The notes under the pieces: model-generated
The model's input: only the letters and a program-made list of their open reading frames with translations
Told to the model about the DNA's origin: nothing
Database searches by the model: none
Origin: Pseudomonas anguilliseptica
GTDB lineage: Bacteria; Pseudomonadota; Gammaproteobacteria; Pseudomonadales; Pseudomonadaceae
Reading direction: 5' to 3'
Assembly: GCF_900105355.1 (NCBI RefSeq)
Contig: NZ_FNSC01000001.1
Span: 2,790,001 to 2,854,000 of the forward strand
DNA length: 64,000 bases
Translations under genes and position numbers: made by a program
Shown here: positions 40,675 through 48,152 of the stretch, piece after piece
How positions within the stretch are numbered: position 1 is the stretch's first letter
Layout of the letters: every line of letters starts with the position of its first letter

Positions 40675-40694
40675 TCTTTAAACCCGATTAAAAG
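40675..40694 (+). promoter_or_regulatory. Late-promoter motif, copy 4 (baseplate block)
   Basis: TCTTTAAACCCGATTAAAAG with the dyad TTTAA-N6-TTAAA, identical to copy 2. The ATG of gene W starts 33 bp after its last base. Confidence 0.7.
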
Positions 40695-40726
40695 CTCAGA
40701 GTAGCCCACGCTTACACCATGGGCGC

Positions 40727-41110
40727 ATGACCACGCCCATCCCCTATACCAGCATCACCTCCGCCCACTGGCAGCCGGCTCTCAGCACGCCCGGTGAAGT
40801 GGTCGAGGGCCTGCGTGATATCGACCAGGCCATCCGCATCATCCTGACCACGCCGCGTGGCAGCGACCCGCACCGCCCCGAGTTCGGCAGCGACATCAAC
40901 CTCTATATCGACTGGCCCACCAACCGCGTTGTGCCGCACCTGGTGCGCGAGGCGGTGGACGCCATTCGGCGTTGGGAGCCGCGCGTCACGGTGGTTCAGG
41001 TACTGGTCGAGATCGAGGACGAGCGCATCACCCTGCGTGTGCAGTGGAAGGTGGCTGATGGGGTTATCCAGCAAACCGAGGTGCCCTATGCGCGCTCTGC
41101 CGCCGCCTGA
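40727..41110 (+). CDS. Baseplate wedge protein W (gp25-like)
   Basis: A 127-aa protein of the GPW/gp25 family: VVEGLRDIDQAIRIILTTPR, GSDPHRPEFGSDINLYIDWP and AVDAIRRWEPRVTV. This lysozyme-like fold without activity joins the baseplate wedge to the sheath. There is no ribosome site before ATG 40727, which may be at or near the transcript start. Confidence 0.92.
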   Translation: MTTPIPYTSITSAHWQPALSTPGEVVEGLRDIDQAIRIILTTPRGSDPHRPEFGSDINLYIDWPTNRVVPHLVREAVDAIRRWEPRVTVVQVLVEIEDERITLRVQWKVADGVIQQTEVPYARSAAA

Positions 41111-42212
41111 GTTCGTCAAGATCGACCCGGCCGCTATCGAAGCGGCCCTGGTTGCCCGCTATGAGCAGAAAACCGGCAAGACGCTGTACCCGGCTCAGGT
41201 CGAGCGGCTGTTCATTGACCAGGTTGCCTACGCCAAGACGCTCGCCCTGATGGCCATCCAGCAAGCCGGTGAGCGCCTGCTGGTACGTTTCTCCGGTGGG
41301 CCGATCCTCGACTACCTGGGCGAACTGGTGGACACACCGCGCTTGCTCGCCCAGCCGGCGCGTTGTACCCAGGTATTTCGGTTGCCAGTACCTGCACTGC
41401 AGGCGGTGCTGATCAGTGCCGGCACGCGGGTCACCAGCCAGGATGGGCGCATTGCCTTTGTCACCGAGGAGGCCGTGACCCTGGCAGCAGGCGCGACCGA
41501 GGTACGCACCACTGCGATCTGCGAAACGCCCGGTACCAGCGGCAACGGCTGGGCCATCGGCCAGATCGCGGTGCTGAGCCAGCCACCTGCAGCCGGCATG
41601 ACCACCAGCAATGACTCCGTGCCGGCAGACGGCATCGACGATGAAGAGGATGAGCCCTACATCGAGCGCATCATCCTCGCGCCAGAGTCATTCAGCACGG
41701 CCGGGCCCGAGGGCGCGTACATCTACCACGCCCGCGCGGCGAGCCAGTCAATCATCGAAGTGGCGGTGCGCGGTGGCGAGGCTGACCCAACCGTGCCGGA
41801 TGGCGAGGTGTGGATCTACCCGCTGACCAAAACGGGCCTGCCCAGCCCCGAGCTGTTGTCACTGGTGCAAGCCAATGTCAGCGCTCGCAAGAAGCGCCCC
41901 CTGACAGACAAGGTGCTGACCAAGCTCTCGCCCGAGGTGGGCTATGCCATCCGGGGCAACCTGACCCTTTACCAGAATACCGATGCAGAAAGCGTGCGCG
42001 CCCTGGCCGTGAAGGCTGCAACCGCCTATGCAGCAGAGCGCCGCGCCGGCCTGGGCCGAGACATCGTGCCCGAACAAATCATCCGTGAAGTGCAGGTTGC
42101 CGGGGTGTACCGCCTGCAGCTGACCGAACCAGCCTTCCGCGACGTGGCCAGCCACGAATGGGCCAACTGCACCGCCATCGAACTGAACGTGATCGGTGTC
42201 GCCCATGGCTGA
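41088..42212 (+). CDS. Baseplate protein J (P2 gpJ-like)
   Basis: A 374-aa protein of the Baseplate_J family: TLYPAQVERLFIDQVAYAKT, LVRFSGGPILDYLGELVDTP and ISAGTRVTSQDGRIAFVTEE. ATG 41088 lies 23 bp inside W and gives the expected N-terminus (MRALPPPEFVKIDP). It forms the baseplate wedge with I and W. Confidence 0.92.
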   Translation: MRALPPPEFVKIDPAAIEAALVARYEQKTGKTLYPAQVERLFIDQVAYAKTLALMAIQQAGERLLVRFSGGPILDYLGELVDTPRLLAQPARCTQVFRLPVPALQAVLISAGTRVTSQDGRIAFVTEEAVTLAAGATEVRTTAICETPGTSGNGWAIGQIAVLSQPPAAGMTTSNDSVPADGIDDEEDEPYIERIILAPESFSTAGPEGAYIYHARAASQSIIEVAVRGGEADPTVPDGEVWIYPLTKTGLPSPELLSLVQANVSARKKRPLTDKVLTKLSPEVGYAIRGNLTLYQNTDAESVRALAVKAATAYAAERRAGLGRDIVPEQIIREVQVAGVYRLQLTEPAFRDVASHEWANCTAIELNVIGVAHG

Positions 42213-42840
42213 CCAACTGCCGCCGGCACTGGCTGGTGATGAGCGCTTCGCCGTCCTGTGCGAGCTGCTCCAGGAGGAGTTCGACAACCTCGATCTCTCG
42301 CCCATGTTGGTGTACCTGGTCGATGTGGTACCGCCGCAAGTACTGCCGCACCTGGCTGACCAGTTCCATGTCATGGGCCTGGAAGGCTGGCGCTATGCCC
42401 GCGACGACCAAGAGCAACGCGAGCTGATCAAGCGTGCCATCGAGCTGCACCGCTACAAGGGCACGCCCTGGGCCATCGAGCAGGTGCTGGTCACGCTCAA
42501 CCTCAGCGGCCGGGTCTCGGAGTGGTACGAGTACGGCGGCTCGCCGTATCGCTTCCGCGTCGACATTGAGCTGACTGACCGGGGCATTGATGAGGCCACC
42601 TACGACGCCCTGGTCGACCTGATCCGTGAGTACAAGAACAAGCGTTCCCGGCTGGACGCGCTCACCGTCGCACTGACCAACCGCTCCCCGGTACCGGTGA
42701 TTGCTGCCGCCCTCATCGGAGGCGAGATCACCACCATCTACCCACTACAACTCGATGGCGTCGAGCAGGCCAGCCCCGTGTTTATCGGTGCTGGCCTGGC
42801 AACCATTGAGATCACAACCATTTATCCATTGGAGGCATGA
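42205..42840 (+). CDS. Tail protein I (P2 gpI-like)
   Basis: A 211-aa protein (LPHLADQFHVMGLEGWRYAR, LIKRAIELHRYKGTPWAIEQ near residues 77-96). The family joins the fibre to the baseplate wedge. ATG 42205 is preferred over GTG 42196. The last 45 residues hold two copies of ITTIYPL (IGGEITTIYPLQ and IEITTIYPLE), an unusual short repeat. Confidence 0.9.
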   Translation: MADQLPPALAGDERFAVLCELLQEEFDNLDLSPMLVYLVDVVPPQVLPHLADQFHVMGLEGWRYARDDQEQRELIKRAIELHRYKGTPWAIEQVLVTLNLSGRVSEWYEYGGSPYRFRVDIELTDRGIDEATYDALVDLIREYKNKRSRLDALTVALTNRSPVPVIAAALIGGEITTIYPLQLDGVEQASPVFIGAGLATIEITTIYPLEA

Positions 42841-44579
42841 TGGCTCAGGACTACTACTGCATCCTTACCAACGCCGGCTTGGCCTATGAGGCGGCGTGTA
42901 AGGCCAACCAGGTGCCGATCAAGCTGACCCACTTCGCGGTAGGGGATGGCAACGGTGCGGCCTACAACCCCGGCCCCGAGGCCACGGCGCTGCTCCAGGA
43001 CGAAGCCAACCCGAGCTGGCTGCTGGCCGAAGCCATGATTGCCGATGATGTGGGCGGCTGGACAATCCGTGAGGTCGGCATCTTCACCGATACCGGCCTC
43101 CTTTATGCCATCGGTAAGTACCCGGATAGCGTCAAACCCGTGCTTGCGCAGGGTTCTGGCAAGCAGTTCTATGTGCGCGCCATCTTCCAGACCAGCAACG
43201 CCACCAGCGTCACCCTGCTGATCGACAACTCGATTGTGATGGCCACCCGCGCGTTCGTTCTGGAGCATGTGCAGGCCGAGCTGGCCAAGCTGGACAGCAA
43301 GCAGTCTGTACGTGTCGCCACCACTGCGAACATCGCGCTGACTGGATTGCAGACCGTTGATGGAGTGGTACTCGCTGCTGGTGACCGCGTCTTGGTTAAG
43401 AACCAAGCCGCCGCGAAAGACAACGGTATCTACATCGCTGCGCAAGGTGTCTGGCCGCGAGCGGCTGATGCCGACATCAATGCCGAGGTGACACCAGGGC
43501 TGGTGATGCACATTGAGCAAGGAGCTACGCTGGCAGACAGCCGCTGGCAGTTGGTGACTGACGCCCCCATCGTCTTGGGCACCACAGCGCTCACCTTCCT
43601 GGATGTAACGGCTGGCTACGCCCCCATTGCGTCGCCAGCCTTTACCGGAACGCCAACCGCGCCAACCCCCAGCGCGGCAGACAAATCGCCCAAGCTCGCC
43701 ACCACCGAGTTTGTTCGTCGCGCTATTGGCGATACCACGGGCAGCATCGCCATCCCGTCTGTCTCGGTGATCGACAGCGCCACCGACTTCGACGCCATCA
43801 TCCAGCCAGGCTGGTTCAGCAGCTTGCTCGGTGGTGCCGCAGGCTCGCGCAATCCGAACCACCCGGATGGCCAGGCCGCTGCTGGTAACGGTAGCGGGGT
43901 TGCCAACTACTACTGGCTGCAGGTCGCGAAGTACTCCAACAACCTAATCCAGGTGGCGCTCCCTTACGCAAGCTCGGCCGACACGACAATTGCCACCATC
44001 AAGTTTCGCTTGCTTGGCGGTGCCACCTGGTCGCCGTGGCGCTCCCTGGCTCACTCAGAGAATCTGAAGGAGGCCACCCAGGCCGAGGCAGAAGCGGCAG
44101 CAATCACCGGCAAATGGCTTAGCCCACTGCGCGCGCTGCAGCTCCTCCGTGCAGCTGCTGCAAATGCCACTGAAGTGCTGCGAGGCGTGCTGCGCGTCGG
44201 TACCCAGGCAGAGGTCAACGCCGGGACGCTGGACGATGTTGCCGTCACTCCCAAAAAGTTGCGCTTCGGCTTTTCCATGAGTCTCACGGCGAATGGCTAC
44301 ATCACATTCCCGACCTGGCTGGGCGGGCTGATCGTCCAATGGGGAACCTCTGGAGCGGTTACGTATGACGCCCGCCTAACAGTCAACTACCCCATCGCGT
44401 TCCCTAATGCCTGCTTCGCGGTTCTTACAAACTACAAGGCACCTACCACCTCGACTGATCACTGCCAGTCATACGGCGTTGCCAACGTTGGCACGACCTC
44501 ATTCCAGGTGGAGAACCAGTGGGTTTATAACGGTAACGCGGGCAACTTCCCGGCCGTCTGGATTGGATTCGGTTACTAA
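42840..44579 (+). CDS. Tail fibre protein (P2 gpH-like)
   Basis: A 579-aa protein. The N-terminal 150 residues are the phage tail-collar fibre attachment domain (YYCILTNAGLAYEAACKANQ, PIKLTHFAVGDGNG, GGWTIREVGIFTDTGLLYAI). Repeats common to fibres follow (GDRVLVKNQAAAKDNGIYIA, FTGTPTAPTPSAADKSPKLA). The last 100 residues look like a gp53-type receptor-binding tip (GGLIVQWGTSGAVTYDARLT). ATG 42840 has GGAGG 4 bp upstream. The tip fixes host range. Confidence 0.9.
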   Translation: MAQDYYCILTNAGLAYEAACKANQVPIKLTHFAVGDGNGAAYNPGPEATALLQDEANPSWLLAEAMIADDVGGWTIREVGIFTDTGLLYAIGKYPDSVKPVLAQGSGKQFYVRAIFQTSNATSVTLLIDNSIVMATRAFVLEHVQAELAKLDSKQSVRVATTANIALTGLQTVDGVVLAAGDRVLVKNQAAAKDNGIYIAAQGVWPRAADADINAEVTPGLVMHIEQGATLADSRWQLVTDAPIVLGTTALTFLDVTAGYAPIASPAFTGTPTAPTPSAADKSPKLATTEFVRRAIGDTTGSIAIPSVSVIDSATDFDAIIQPGWFSSLLGGAAGSRNPNHPDGQAAAGNGSGVANYYWLQVAKYSNNLIQVALPYASSADTTIATIKFRLLGGATWSPWRSLAHSENLKEATQAEAEAAAITGKWLSPLRALQLLRAAAANATEVLRGVLRVGTQAEVNAGTLDDVAVTPKKLRFGFSMSLTANGYITFPTWLGGLIVQWGTSGAVTYDARLTVNYPIAFPNACFAVLTNYKAPTTSTDHCQSYGVANVGTTSFQVENQWVYNGNAGNFPAVWIGFGY

Positions 44580-44592
44580 GAGGAAGCAGAAG

Positions 44593-45180
44593 ATGCGCTA
44601 TTACAGCAAGACTACCGGCTGCACCTACTTGGCTGGTGTCCACCAAAACCAAATGCCCGCCGATGCCATTCCAATCACCGAGGAGCGCTATCTGTCGGTC
44701 ATAGCCAACCCTCCACTGGACAAGGTTAGAGGCCACGACTCGGAAGGGTTGCCGATCCTGATTGATCCGACAGTGCAACCACTATCTGCAGCCACCTTAT
44801 GCAGTTCAGTCGATGCCGCAGCTGACAAGGCTCGCGCCAAAGTCGCCGGTGACCCGCTGCGAGCCGTTGAGTACGAGCGTGCCGCCACCGAGGCGCAGAC
44901 CTTCGCCGCCGCCAACTACCAGGGCGCTGTGCCGCCCATGGTCGCCGCCTGGGCCATCAACGGCCGCACCGCCCGGCAGGCGGCTGACGACATCCTGCGC
45001 GAGGCTGGCCAATACAACACTGCCCTGGTTCAACTGCGCACCGTTCGCCTAAATGCCAAAGAGCTGATCCGCAATGCTATGACAGCCGGCAACGTCGAGC
45101 AGGCGCAGGACATCGCGGATGAAACCATCGCCAGCATCGAAGCCGCCGTCGCCGGCATCGGCAACAACGCGAGGGTATAA
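44593..45180 (+). CDS. Tail fibre assembly-type protein (DUF4376-like C-terminus)
   Basis: A 195-aa protein. The N-terminal 45 residues (MRYYSKTTGCTYLAGVHQNQ, MPADAIPITEERYLSVI) match tail-fibre assembly proteins. The rest is helical (AADKARAKVAGDPLRAVEYE, MVAAWAINGRTARQAADDIL), as seen in fibre-associated chaperones. It follows the fibre gene by 13 bp with AGAGGAAG as ribosome site. Confidence 0.75.
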   Translation: MRYYSKTTGCTYLAGVHQNQMPADAIPITEERYLSVIANPPLDKVRGHDSEGLPILIDPTVQPLSAATLCSSVDAAADKARAKVAGDPLRAVEYERAATEAQTFAAANYQGAVPPMVAAWAINGRTARQAADDILREAGQYNTALVQLRTVRLNAKELIRNAMTAGNVEQAQDIADETIASIEAAVAGIGNNARV

Positions 45181-45182
45181 GC

Positions 45183-45641
45183 ATGGGGAGCATCCAACTG
45201 CTGTTCAGCACGACGCACCACCCGTTCAGTGGGCTAATCCGTGCCGCTACCTGGTCAGACTGGAGCCATGTTGCTCTCGTCGCCGGGAACTATGTGATCG
45301 AGGCGGTTGCTCTGGAGGGCGTGCGCCAGGTTTCCAAGGCCTACGCCATCGAACGTGCCTCGGCATACAGCTTGGTCGACATGCCAGCCCGTAACCCGCA
45401 GGCAATCATCGACGCAGCACGCAGCCAGATCGGCAAACCCTACGACTGGACGGCCATTGCCGGCCTCGGCCTGCACCGTGATTGGCAGGAAGAAGACTCG
45501 TGGTTCTGCTCGGAGTTGCTGGCCTGGGCGGCCGATCAGGCGGGCGAGCCATGGTTCCGCCCGGAGGCGCTGCGCCGGATTACTCCTCAGCACATCTGGA
45601 TGCTGTCACCCGAGCGAGGGCTCTGCCATATAGAAGGATAA
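45183..45641 (+). CDS. Permuted NlpC/P60 (YiiX-like) hydrolase
   Basis: A 152-aa protein with the permuted papain-like pattern: His in SDWSHVALVAGN near residue 30, then GKPYDWTAIAGLG near 88 and Cys in DSWFCSELLAWAAD near 110. Such enzymes cut peptide or acyl bonds, sometimes in peptidoglycan. It starts 3 bp after the fibre chaperone gene. A role in entry or host wall processing is possible but unproven. Confidence 0.7.
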   Translation: MGSIQLLFSTTHHPFSGLIRAATWSDWSHVALVAGNYVIEAVALEGVRQVSKAYAIERASAYSLVDMPARNPQAIIDAARSQIGKPYDWTAIAGLGLHRDWQEEDSWFCSELLAWAADQAGEPWFRPEALRRITPQHIWMLSPERGLCHIEG

Positions 45642-45650
45642 GAGAGGGCT

Positions 45651-45739
45651 GTCAGCCTGGGTGCGGTAACACCCAAGCTGACCGCCAACCTGCAGATCAG
45701 GCCTGCAAGCCAGCCAAGGCCCCCTGCTCACGCGTGAGC
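45651..45739 (+). promoter_or_regulatory. Structured leader upstream of com
   Basis: Within the 134-bp gap before com are two hairpins. One has a 13-bp stem with one mismatch (45651-45663 with 45670-45682, loop CGGTAA). The other is the palindrome GCTCACGCGTGAGC at 45726-45739. Neither has a T-run, so they are unlikely to be terminators. They may control com or methylase translation. Confidence 0.5.
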
Positions 45740-45775
45740 GGCGGGGAGCCTACCAGAAGCGCAAAAGGTTTGCAG

Positions 45776-45970
45776 ATGATGAAAGATATTCGATGTGGCC
45801 AGTGTGGCCGCAAGCTGGCAACTGCCAGTGGCTTCACCGAGTTACAGATCAAGTGCCCGCGTTGCCGGACACTCAATCACCTGAAGGCCGAGAGCCTCCT
45901 GTTAACGCCATTGAGCGCAACCAGCCATCAGGAGGCACCATGTCCGCACAACCGATCATCCCCTGGATAG
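45776..45970 (+). CDS. com: Com-like zinc-finger translational regulator
   Basis: A 64-aa protein opening MMKDIRCGQCGRKLATASGF and TELQIKCPRCRTLNHLKAES, with two CxxC pairs as in Mu Com. In Mu, Com binds the mom mRNA and opens a hairpin so that the DNA-modification gene can be translated. Here com overlaps the methyltransferase gene by 31 bp, which supports the same scheme with dam in place of mom. ATG 45776 or 45779 may be used. Confidence 0.87.
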   Translation: MMKDIRCGQCGRKLATASGFTELQIKCPRCRTLNHLKAESLLLTPLSATSHQEAPCPHNRSSPG

Positions 45971-46734
45971 GTGGCAAGCGCCGCCTTGCAGACCGGATAT
46001 TCCCCTTGTTCCCTCAGCACAGCTGCTACGTCGAACCGTTCGCGGGCGGCGCAGCGCTGTTCTTCCTCCGACCGGTACCGGCCGAGGTCGAAGTGCTCAA
46101 CGATGTAAACGGCGACCTGATCAACCTCTACCGGGTGGTGCAGAACCACCTGGAGGAGTTCGTCAGGCAGTTCAAGTGGGCACTCAGCAGCCGCCAGGTG
46201 TTCAAGTGGTTGCAGCTGACCAGGGTCGAAACCCTCACCGATATCCAGCGCGCCGCACGCTTCTATTACCTGCAGCAGTCTGCCTTCGGTGGCCGCGTCG
46301 ATGGCCAGAGCTACGGCACAGCCACCACCCAGCCGCCAGGGCTCAACCTGCTGCGGATCGAGGAGGCGCTGTCAGCAGCTCACCTACGGCTTAGCAACAC
46401 CTACATCGAACACCTGAGCTGGCAGGAGGTAATGAAGAAGTACGACCGCGAGCACACGCTGTTCTACTGCGACCCGCCGTACTGGGAGACCGAGGGCTAC
46501 GGCGTGCCCTTCGAGTTCGAGCAGTACCTAGAGATGGCCAAGCTGTTGAAGGTGATCAAGGGCAAGGCGATCATCAGCCTCAACGACCACCCAGCCATCC
46601 GCGAATGCTTCGCCGACTTCCACATCGAGACGACTGACATCAAGTACACGGTGGGTGGTGGCAAGGGGAGTGAGGCGAAGGAGGTGCTGATCTTCAGCTG
46701 GGACATCCAAGCCGAACCGGCTGGGCTTTTCTGA
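45940..46734 (+). CDS. Dam-family DNA N6-adenine methyltransferase
   Basis: A 264-aa enzyme. Motif I is FVEPFAGGAALFF-like near residues 31-43 (IPWIGGKRRLADRIFPLFPQ precedes it), and motif IV is DPPY in LFYCDPPYWETEGYG near residue 175. These are the D12 class features. GGAGG lies 4 bp before ATG 45940. Target site is not known; GATC is only a guess. It probably protects phage DNA from restriction, the job Mom has in Mu. Last gene of the prophage. Confidence 0.88.
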   Translation: MSAQPIIPWIGGKRRLADRIFPLFPQHSCYVEPFAGGAALFFLRPVPAEVEVLNDVNGDLINLYRVVQNHLEEFVRQFKWALSSRQVFKWLQLTRVETLTDIQRAARFYYLQQSAFGGRVDGQSYGTATTQPPGLNLLRIEEALSAAHLRLSNTYIEHLSWQEVMKKYDREHTLFYCDPPYWETEGYGVPFEFEQYLEMAKLLKVIKGKAIISLNDHPAIRECFADFHIETTDIKYTVGGGKGSEAKEVLIFSWDIQAEPAGLF

Positions 46735-46813
46735 TATTTCTTTGCACACTATGCAAAAGGGGGCGAAGTGATTTATCTCACCTCAGCCCCTCAATTTTTC
46801 GCGCGCGGCTTCA
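46735..46813. other. Prophage right-end region with putative transposase sites
   Basis: 79 bp after the methyltransferase. It holds TTGCA-N5-TGCAA at 46742-46756 (as at 9801-9815) and ATTTATCTC at 46771-46779, the inverse of GAGATAAAT at the left end. It ends GGCTTCA. No terminator lies inside, so late transcripts would stop at the host terminator just outside. Confidence 0.55.
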
Positions 46814-46819
46814 GCGTTG
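46814..46819 (+). repeat. Prophage target-site duplication, right copy (gcgttg)
   Basis: GCGTTG directly after the prophage right end. Joining it to the left flank restores acyl-CoA dehydrogenase stop, short spacer, terminator. Confidence 0.8.
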
Positions 46820-46822
46820 AAT

Positions 46823-46852
46823 AAAAAAGCCCGGCAATTGCCGGGCTTTTTT
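46823..46852. terminator. Bidirectional host terminator separated from its gene by the prophage
   Basis: A 9-bp stem on each side of the palindrome GCCCGGCAATTGCCGGGC (46829-46846), flanked by six As and six Ts. It serves tas (minus strand). Before prophage entry it would have followed the acyl-CoA dehydrogenase stop by about 20 bp. Confidence 0.92.
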
Positions 46853-46867
46853 ATTCTTCCGTGCCGA

Positions 46868-47905
46868 TCAGGGCGCTGGGTTGGGCTGGGCTTTATGGAT
46901 CGCCTCGATGCCAATCAGTACCTCGGCAGAGAGTGTCAGTTCACTGCTGGCCAAGTTGCTGTCCAGTTGCTCCAGGCTGGTCGCGCCGATGATGTTGCTG
47001 GTTACAAAGGGTTGCGCGGTAACAAAGGCCAAGGCCATCTGTGCCGGATCCAGGCCATGTTCACGCGCTAGCGCGACATAGCGTGCGCATGCGTTTTCCG
47101 ACTCCGGGTTGGTGTAGCGAGCAAAGCGGCTAAACAGGCTGATGCGCGCATTGGCAGGGCGGGCGCCGTCTGCGTACTTGCCGCTGAGCATGCCAAAAGC
47201 CAAAGGTGAGTAGGCGAGTAGGCCGCATTGTTCGCGGATAGCGATTTCCGCTAGGCCCACTTCAAAGCTGCGGTTGAGCAGGTTGTAGGGGTTCTGGATC
47301 GATACGCTGCGCGGCCAGCCGTGTTGTTCGGCCAGCTGCAGGGATTTCATGGTGCCCCAGGGCGTTTCATTGGACAGGCCGATATGGCGAATCTTGCCGG
47401 CCTTGACCTGCTCGTCCAAGGCTTCCAGGGTTTCTTCCAGTGGTGTGAATCCGCCGTCCTGGTGGCGATAACCGAGCTGGCCGAAGTAATTGGTCGGGCG
47501 TTCCGGCCAGTGCAGCTGGTAGAGGTCGATCCAGTCGGTCTGCAGGCGTTTGAGGCTGGCATCCAGCGCCGCAACGATATGCGTGCGGTTGTGTTTGAGC
47601 TGGCCGTCACGGATATAACCGATGCCATTGCCGGGGCCGGCAATCTTGCTGGCCAGCACCCAGTCAGCACGATCACCGCGCTGTTTGAAGTAGTCACCGA
47701 TGATCTGTTCGGTCTTGCTGTAGGTCTCGGCGCGCGGCGGTACCGGGTACATCTCGGCGGTATCGATGAAATTTACCCCGTAGGCCTTGGCGCGTTCGAT
47801 CTGGGCGAAGCCCTCGCTAGAGCTGTTCTGTTCGCCCCAGGTCATGGTGCCCAGGCACAGACTGCTGACCTTGAGATCGGTGCGGCCGAGTTGGCTGTAA
47901 TCCAT
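46868..47905 (-). CDS. tas: NADP(H)-dependent aldo-keto reductase, Tas-like
   Basis: A 345-aa TIM-barrel reductase very close in pattern to E. coli Tas: MDYSQLGRTDLKVSSLCLGT, NFIDTAEMYPVPPRAET (Asp and Tyr of the catalytic tetrad), VLASKI (Lys), DLYQLHWPERPTN (His), and IQNPYNLLNRSFEVGLAEIA. ATG 47905 has AAGGAG 7 bp upstream; a longer frame to 47965 is not needed. It reduces aldehydes or ketones; the natural substrate is unknown. Confidence 0.9.
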   Translation of the reverse strand: MDYSQLGRTDLKVSSLCLGTMTWGEQNSSSEGFAQIERAKAYGVNFIDTAEMYPVPPRAETYSKTEQIIGDYFKQRGDRADWVLASKIAGPGNGIGYIRDGQLKHNRTHIVAALDASLKRLQTDWIDLYQLHWPERPTNYFGQLGYRHQDGGFTPLEETLEALDEQVKAGKIRHIGLSNETPWGTMKSLQLAEQHGWPRSVSIQNPYNLLNRSFEVGLAEIAIREQCGLLAYSPLAFGMLSGKYADGARPANARISLFSRFARYTNPESENACARYVALAREHGLDPAQMALAFVTAQPFVTSNIIGATSLEQLDSNLASSELTLSAEVLIGIEAIHKAQPNPAP

Positions 47906-48081
47906 TGCAAGCTCCTTAAAAATCGATTGGCATAATCGTGTTGAAATTCTCCGCGCAATCTGCATAATTGCGCACCTCTTTCTGCAGTGGAAGTGATGCG
48001 CCGCCTGCCGAAGAATCTTGCCGTATTACGGACGCGCTGACCCGAGCCCCCGATAGCGCCTGTTTTCGGCTGCCTTTGACC

Positions 48082-48110
48082 TTGTCAAAGTACGCACTAT
48101 TCAGTAAGAT
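48082..48110 (+). promoter_or_regulatory. Promoter of rplM-rpsI
   Basis: TTGTCA, 17-bp spacer, TAAGAT, about 43 bp before the rplM ATG. The 246-bp gap between tas and rplM shows nothing else clear. Confidence 0.65.
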
Positions 48111-48152
48111 CCGCCGTCTTATTTATCAGGGCGGCCCCTGAGGCTATAAAGA

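Larger units (their letters stand above)
9705..46813. mobile_element. Mu-type transposable prophage with P2-type contractile tail
   Basis: A 37,109-bp element starting TGACCCAG and ending GGCTTCA, flanked by a 6-bp direct repeat. It contains MuA and MuB transposition genes, GemA, Mor, a CI-type repressor, Mu-type terminase, portal and head genes, P2-type tail genes (sheath, tube, E, T, U, X, D, V, W, J, I, H), a lysis cassette, and Com plus Dam. Early genes run left, late genes right. The layout fits BcepMu-type myoviruses as I recall them, rather than Mu, B3 or D3112. Length is normal for a full genome, but the minor head gene is damaged. Confidence 0.93.

Noticed and set aside
45651..45739. 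Hairpins before com as Rho-independent terminators
   Set aside because: No T-run follows either stem, and com and dam read on in the same direction.
45940..46734. Dam-type gene as part of a restriction-modification system
   Set aside because: No restriction enzyme gene is adjacent. Its overlap with com points to phage DNA self-protection.
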